64,000 bases of DNA. Origin: JBHFEI01 sp041928815 (GTDB lineage Bacteria > Pseudomonadota > Alphaproteobacteria > Rhizobiales > Rhizobiaceae). The stretch lies in assembly GCF_041928815.1 (NCBI RefSeq), contig NZ_JBHFEI010000002.1, positions 62,001-126,000 on the forward strand, written 5' to 3'. Shown here in pieces: positions 61,404-64,000 of this stretch; positions within the stretch are counted from its first letter, which is position 1, and each line of letters opens with the position of its first letter. The notes under the pieces were generated by a model. That model ran no database searches. It saw nothing but the letters and a program-made list of their open reading frames with translations, and was not told the DNA's origin. The position numbers and the translations under genes are program-made.

Positions 61404-62765
61404 TCAGGCGACGGCATGCGCCAGCGGCTTTTCAGCCGAAAGCGCGAGATGGATGGATTCCGCCGCGTCGCGCCCTTGAGCGACGGCGGAGACGGTCAGG
61501 TCGTCGCCGCCCGCGACGCAGTCGCCGCCGGCCCAGACGTTTTCGCGCGAGGTGCGTCCCTGCGCATCCGTGACGATGCGGCCGCCGGCAAGCGCCAGGC
61601 CGGCAATGCCCGTCGGATCGAGCGTCTGGCCGATCGCTTTCAGGATCTGGTCGGCGACGAGCGCGCCGGTCTCGCCGGTGCCGGCAAGGCGTCCGTCTGC
61701 CAGTTCGGTATACTCCATCTCGATGCCGGCGACCGTGCCGTCGCGGGCGAGGATGCGTTTCGGCTGCAGCCAGTGGCGGATGACGACGCCCTTGGAGGCC
61801 GCGAGGTCCTGCTCGAAGGCGGAGGCGTTCATGTGCTCCCTGCCGCGGCGGTAGCAGATCGTCACCTCCTCCGCGCCGAGGAGCTTCGCCTGCACCGCGG
61901 CGTCGATCGCCGTCATGCCGCCGCCGAGCACGACCACGCGCCGGCCGACCGCAATGTCCGTCTTCGTCCTCGACTGGCGAAGGGCCGCGATGAAGTCGAC
62001 GGCGTCGTCGACGCCGGGCAGGTCCTCGCCCTCGATGCGCAGCGCGTTGACGCCGGCAAGGCCGATGCCGAGGAAGACGGCGTCGTGGCGGGCGGAGAGC
62101 CCGTCGAGCGTCAGATCGCGGCCGAGCGCGACACCGTTTTTGATCTCGATGCCGCCGATGGCGGTGACGTAGTCGACCTCGCGGGCGGCGAAATCGTCGA
62201 CGGCCTTGTAGGCGGCGATGCCGTATTCGTTGAGGCCGCCCGGCTTCTCGCGACAGTCGTAGACAACGACGTTATGGCCCTTCATCGCCAGGCGATGGGC
62301 GCAGGCAAGCCCGGCCGGTCCGGCGCCGACGACGGCGACCGAGCGACCGCTCGGCGCGGCACGCGTGTAGAACTGACGGCCCTCGGCCATCGCGCGGTCG
62401 GTCGCATAGCGCTGCAGCCGGCCGATCTCGACGGGGCGTTCCTCCGCCGTGTTGCGCACGCAGGCCTCCTCGCAGAGCGTCTCGGTCGGACAGACGCGGG
62501 CGCACATGCCGCCGAGGATGTTCTGGTCGAAGATGGTGTTGGCGGCGCCGATCGGATTGCCGGTCGAGATCTGGCGGATGAACAGGGGAATGTCGATCGC
62601 CGTCGGACAGGCCGTCATGCAGGGCGCATCGTAGCAGAAGTAACAGCGATCGGCGGCGACAAGCGCTTCGTGCCGGTCGAGGGGAGCATGCAGATCGGCG
62701 AAGTTCGCCTCGTAGTCGGCGGCCGGCAGGCGCCCGCTTGCGATGCCCGACTGGATCGTTCCCAT
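61404..62765 (-). CDS. preT: NAD(P)-dependent dihydropyrimidine dehydrogenase subunit PreT
   Basis: 453 aa. N-terminal Fe-S helical domain (CYFCYDAPCMTACPTAID, GGMCARVCPTETLCEEAC), then FAD and NAD(P) Rossmann modules (VAVVGAGPAGLACAHRL and VVLGGGMTAIDAAV), as in glutamate synthase small subunit. GGAGG precedes the ATG at 62765. Feeds electrons from NADH to PreA. First gene of the preTA operon. Confidence 0.94.
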   Translation of the reverse strand: MGTIQSGIASGRLPAADYEANFADLHAPLDRHEALVAADRCYFCYDAPCMTACPTAIDIPLFIRQISTGNPIGAANTIFDQNILGGMCARVCPTETLCEEACVRNTAEERPVEIGRLQRYATDRAMAEGRQFYTRAAPSGRSVAVVGAGPAGLACAHRLAMKGHNVVVYDCREKPGGLNEYGIAAYKAVDDFAAREVDYVTAIGGIEIKNGVALGRDLTLDGLSARHDAVFLGIGLAGVNALRIEGEDLPGVDDAVDFIAALRQSRTKTDIAVGRRVVVLGGGMTAIDAAVQAKLLGAEEVTICYRRGREHMNASAFEQDLAASKGVVIRHWLQPKRILARDGTVAGIEMEYTELADGRLAGTGETGALVADQILKAIGQTLDPTGIAGLALAGGRIVTDAQGRTSRENVWAGGDCVAGGDDLTVSAVAQGRDAAESIHLALSAEKPLAHAVA

Positions 62766-62828
62766 TCCAATGCCTCCGTTTTTTCCCCTGTCCGCAAGGA
62801 TGGAGAAACGGTAGCACGGTTTATTTTT

Positions 62829-62844
62829 TTATCAATCGGTAAAA
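62829..62844. promoter_or_regulatory. candidate RutR-like operator before preTA
   Basis: TTTATC-AATC-GGTAAA: outer arms pair at five of six positions. It sits 64 bases before the preT start and 84 bases before the SorC-type gene, and shares arm sequence and spacing with the site at 55001-55016. Confidence 0.5.
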
Positions 62845-62927
62845 GAATGGCGGCCGGTTGCTTGCCGGTCCGTTTGACATCCCGGCGAAAACTTGCCAGC
62901 AAAATGCCGGAGGATGGAGCTACCGAC

Positions 62928-63881
62928 ATGGCGCGCAAGGCGGAAGCGAATACGAGGCTGGACGACGCGGCCCGTGCGGGATGGCTGTATTACGTCGCCG
63001 GCCGCACGCAGGACGAGATCGCGGCGCAGATGGGCATTTCGCGCCAGTCGGCGCAGCGCCTCGTCTCGCTCGCCATGGCCGAACGGCTCATCAAGGTGCG
63101 CCTCGACCATCCGATCGCCGCCTGCCTCGCGCTCGGGGCGCGGCTGAAGCAGCGCTTCGATCTGCGCCATGTCGATGTTGTCCCGAGCGACCCGGCGTCG
63201 CTGTCGACGACGGTCGGCATCGCCGAGGCCGGGGCGGCGGAGATCGAGCGCTGGCTGAAATCGGCCGAGCCGATCGTGCTCGCCATCGGCACGGGGCGAA
63301 CGCTGAAGGCGGCGATCGACCAGTTGCCGTCGATGGAATGCCCGCAGCATCGCATCGTCTCGCTCACCGGCAATATCGGCCTCGACGGCTCGGCCGCCTA
63401 CTACAACGTCATCTTCTCGATGGCGGACGCGGTCAAGGCGCGCCATTTCCCCATGCCGCTGCCGGTTCTCGTCTCCTCGCCGGAGGAGCGCGACCTGCTG
63501 CACAACCAGATCCTCGTCCGCTCCGCGCTCCAGCTCGGCTCGGAGGCCGATGTCGCCTTTGTCGGCGTCGGCGAGCTCGGCCCCGACGCACCGCTCTGCG
63601 AGGACGGGTTCCTCGCCCGCGAGGAGATGGACGGCCTCGTCCGGTCGGGTGCTGCCGGCGAGATCTGCGGATGGATGTTCGACCGCGACGGCCGGATGCT
63701 GTCGGAGACGATCAACCAGCGCGTCGCCAGCGTGCCGCTGCCCTCGACCGGGCGCTCGACCGTGATCGGCCTCGCCAAGGGGCGGCGCAAGCTCGGCGCC
63801 ATCCGCGCCGCCCTGGTCGGGCGGATCATCAACGGCCTGATCACCGACGAGGCGACGGCCGAAGAGCTTCTGGACGAATAG
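62928..63881 (+). CDS. SorC/DeoR-type sugar-binding transcriptional regulator
   Basis: 317 aa. N-terminal HTH (LYYVAGRTQDEIAAQMGISR, then QSAQRLVSLAMAERLI) and a sugar-phosphate-isomerase-like effector domain (LAIGTGRTLKAAIDQL, VAFVGVGELGPDAPL). The ATG at 62928 has GGAG nine bases upstream; an in-frame ATG at 62904 is possible. Divergent from preTA. The effector may be a phosphorylated sugar such as deoxyribose or ribose phosphate from nucleoside breakdown (inference), so it may control genes to its right. Confidence 0.87.
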   Translation: MARKAEANTRLDDAARAGWLYYVAGRTQDEIAAQMGISRQSAQRLVSLAMAERLIKVRLDHPIAACLALGARLKQRFDLRHVDVVPSDPASLSTTVGIAEAGAAEIERWLKSAEPIVLAIGTGRTLKAAIDQLPSMECPQHRIVSLTGNIGLDGSAAYYNVIFSMADAVKARHFPMPLPVLVSSPEERDLLHNQILVRSALQLGSEADVAFVGVGELGPDAPLCEDGFLAREEMDGLVRSGAAGEICGWMFDRDGRMLSETINQRVASVPLPSTGRSTVIGLAKGRRKLGAIRAALVGRIINGLITDEATAEELLDE

Positions 63882-63901
63882 GCGCACCGCGCCGGTCGCC
63901 G

Positions 63902-64000
63902 TCACGCAACGACGACATAGAGGATCTGCCGCATCGCGCCCGGCCCGGCCGGGACGAGGTTCATCGCCGTCTGCGTCACGGCGTGCGCGCCGCCATAGCC
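63902..64000 (-). CDS. 3' end of an unidentified gene, cut by the window edge
   Basis: The final 99 bases read on the minus strand as 32 codons plus TGA (GYGGAHAVTQTAMNLVPAG ... ILYVVVA). Composition is protein-like and the stop lies 20 bases from the convergent SorC-type gene. The protein cannot be identified from this fragment. Confidence 0.5.
   Translation of the reverse strand, partial: GYGGAHAVTQTAMNLVPAGPGAMRQILYVVVA

Noticed and set aside
60072..62900. Long plus-strand frame joined in frame to the SorC-type regulator
   Set aside because: The segment before about 62900 is antisense to preA and preT and not protein-like. The regulator starts at 62928.

Overview
The window looks like a chromosomal (or chromid) segment of a high-GC alphaproteobacterium, most likely a Rhizobiaceae-type member of the Hyphomicrobiales. 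The evidence is gene content and order: soxBDAG with a GcvT-type dehydrogenase, livHMGF followed by a DUF6867 gene and a LIV-binding protein, urtABCDE followed by ureDABCEFG with rhizobial-style inserted genes, bphO-bphP, and preTA with hydantoinase/amidohydrolase genes. I see no tRNA, rRNA, transposase, integrase or CRISPR array. Most of the window reads as stable catabolic and transport gene clusters.

Layout. 0.3-9.3 kb: miscellaneous single genes (transglutaminase, a 38-aa membrane peptide, aminotransferase, an MhqO/MhqD-like dioxygenase and hydrolase pair, SDR, Crp/Fnr regulator, Dps, single-domain receiver, DUF2793 protein, GFA protein). 9.6-18.2 kb: CysQ, then the heterotetrameric sarcosine oxidase operon soxBDAG and a dimethylglycine/sarcosine dehydrogenase-like protein (methylated glycine catabolism). 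18.5-24.2 kb: a branched-chain amino acid ABC transporter operon closed by a clear terminator. 24.9-42.2 kb: a nitrogen unit for urea. An unusual transporter-fused hybrid histidine kinase and its LuxR-type response regulator are divergent from urtABCDE, which runs into ureD-A-(DUF1272)-B-(GFA, LprI-like, GT29-like)-C-E-F-G. 42.2-46.8 kb: an RND efflux pump with its adaptor, convergent with ureG and sharing a bidirectional terminator.

47.2-63.9 kb: a reductive pyrimidine (or hydantoin) catabolism region. It holds an NMT1-type ABC transporter with a small SMR-like membrane protein, a cupin, dihydropyrimidinase, an AT-richer unknown gene, an N-carbamoyl amidohydrolase, a RutR-like TetR regulator, an EamA permease, preA and preT, and a SorC-type regulator. 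A heme oxygenase-bacteriophytochrome pair (bphO-bphP) sits inside this region. The last 99 bases hold the 3' end of a further gene.

The genes make a coherent nitrogen-scavenging picture. Methylglycines, branched amino acids, urea and pyrimidines are imported and degraded, and urea released or imported is hydrolysed by urease. The strongest candidate for a poorly described system is the NCS1-like permease-Cys cluster-histidine kinase-receiver protein (25849-29247) with its REC-LuxR partner. A perfect 7+2+7 palindrome in front of urtA (29433-29448) is its proposed operator. A second regulatory hypothesis is a shared 16-bp operator (TTWAYC-N4-GGTAAA) in front of both pyrimidine operons, proposed for the RutR-like regulator.
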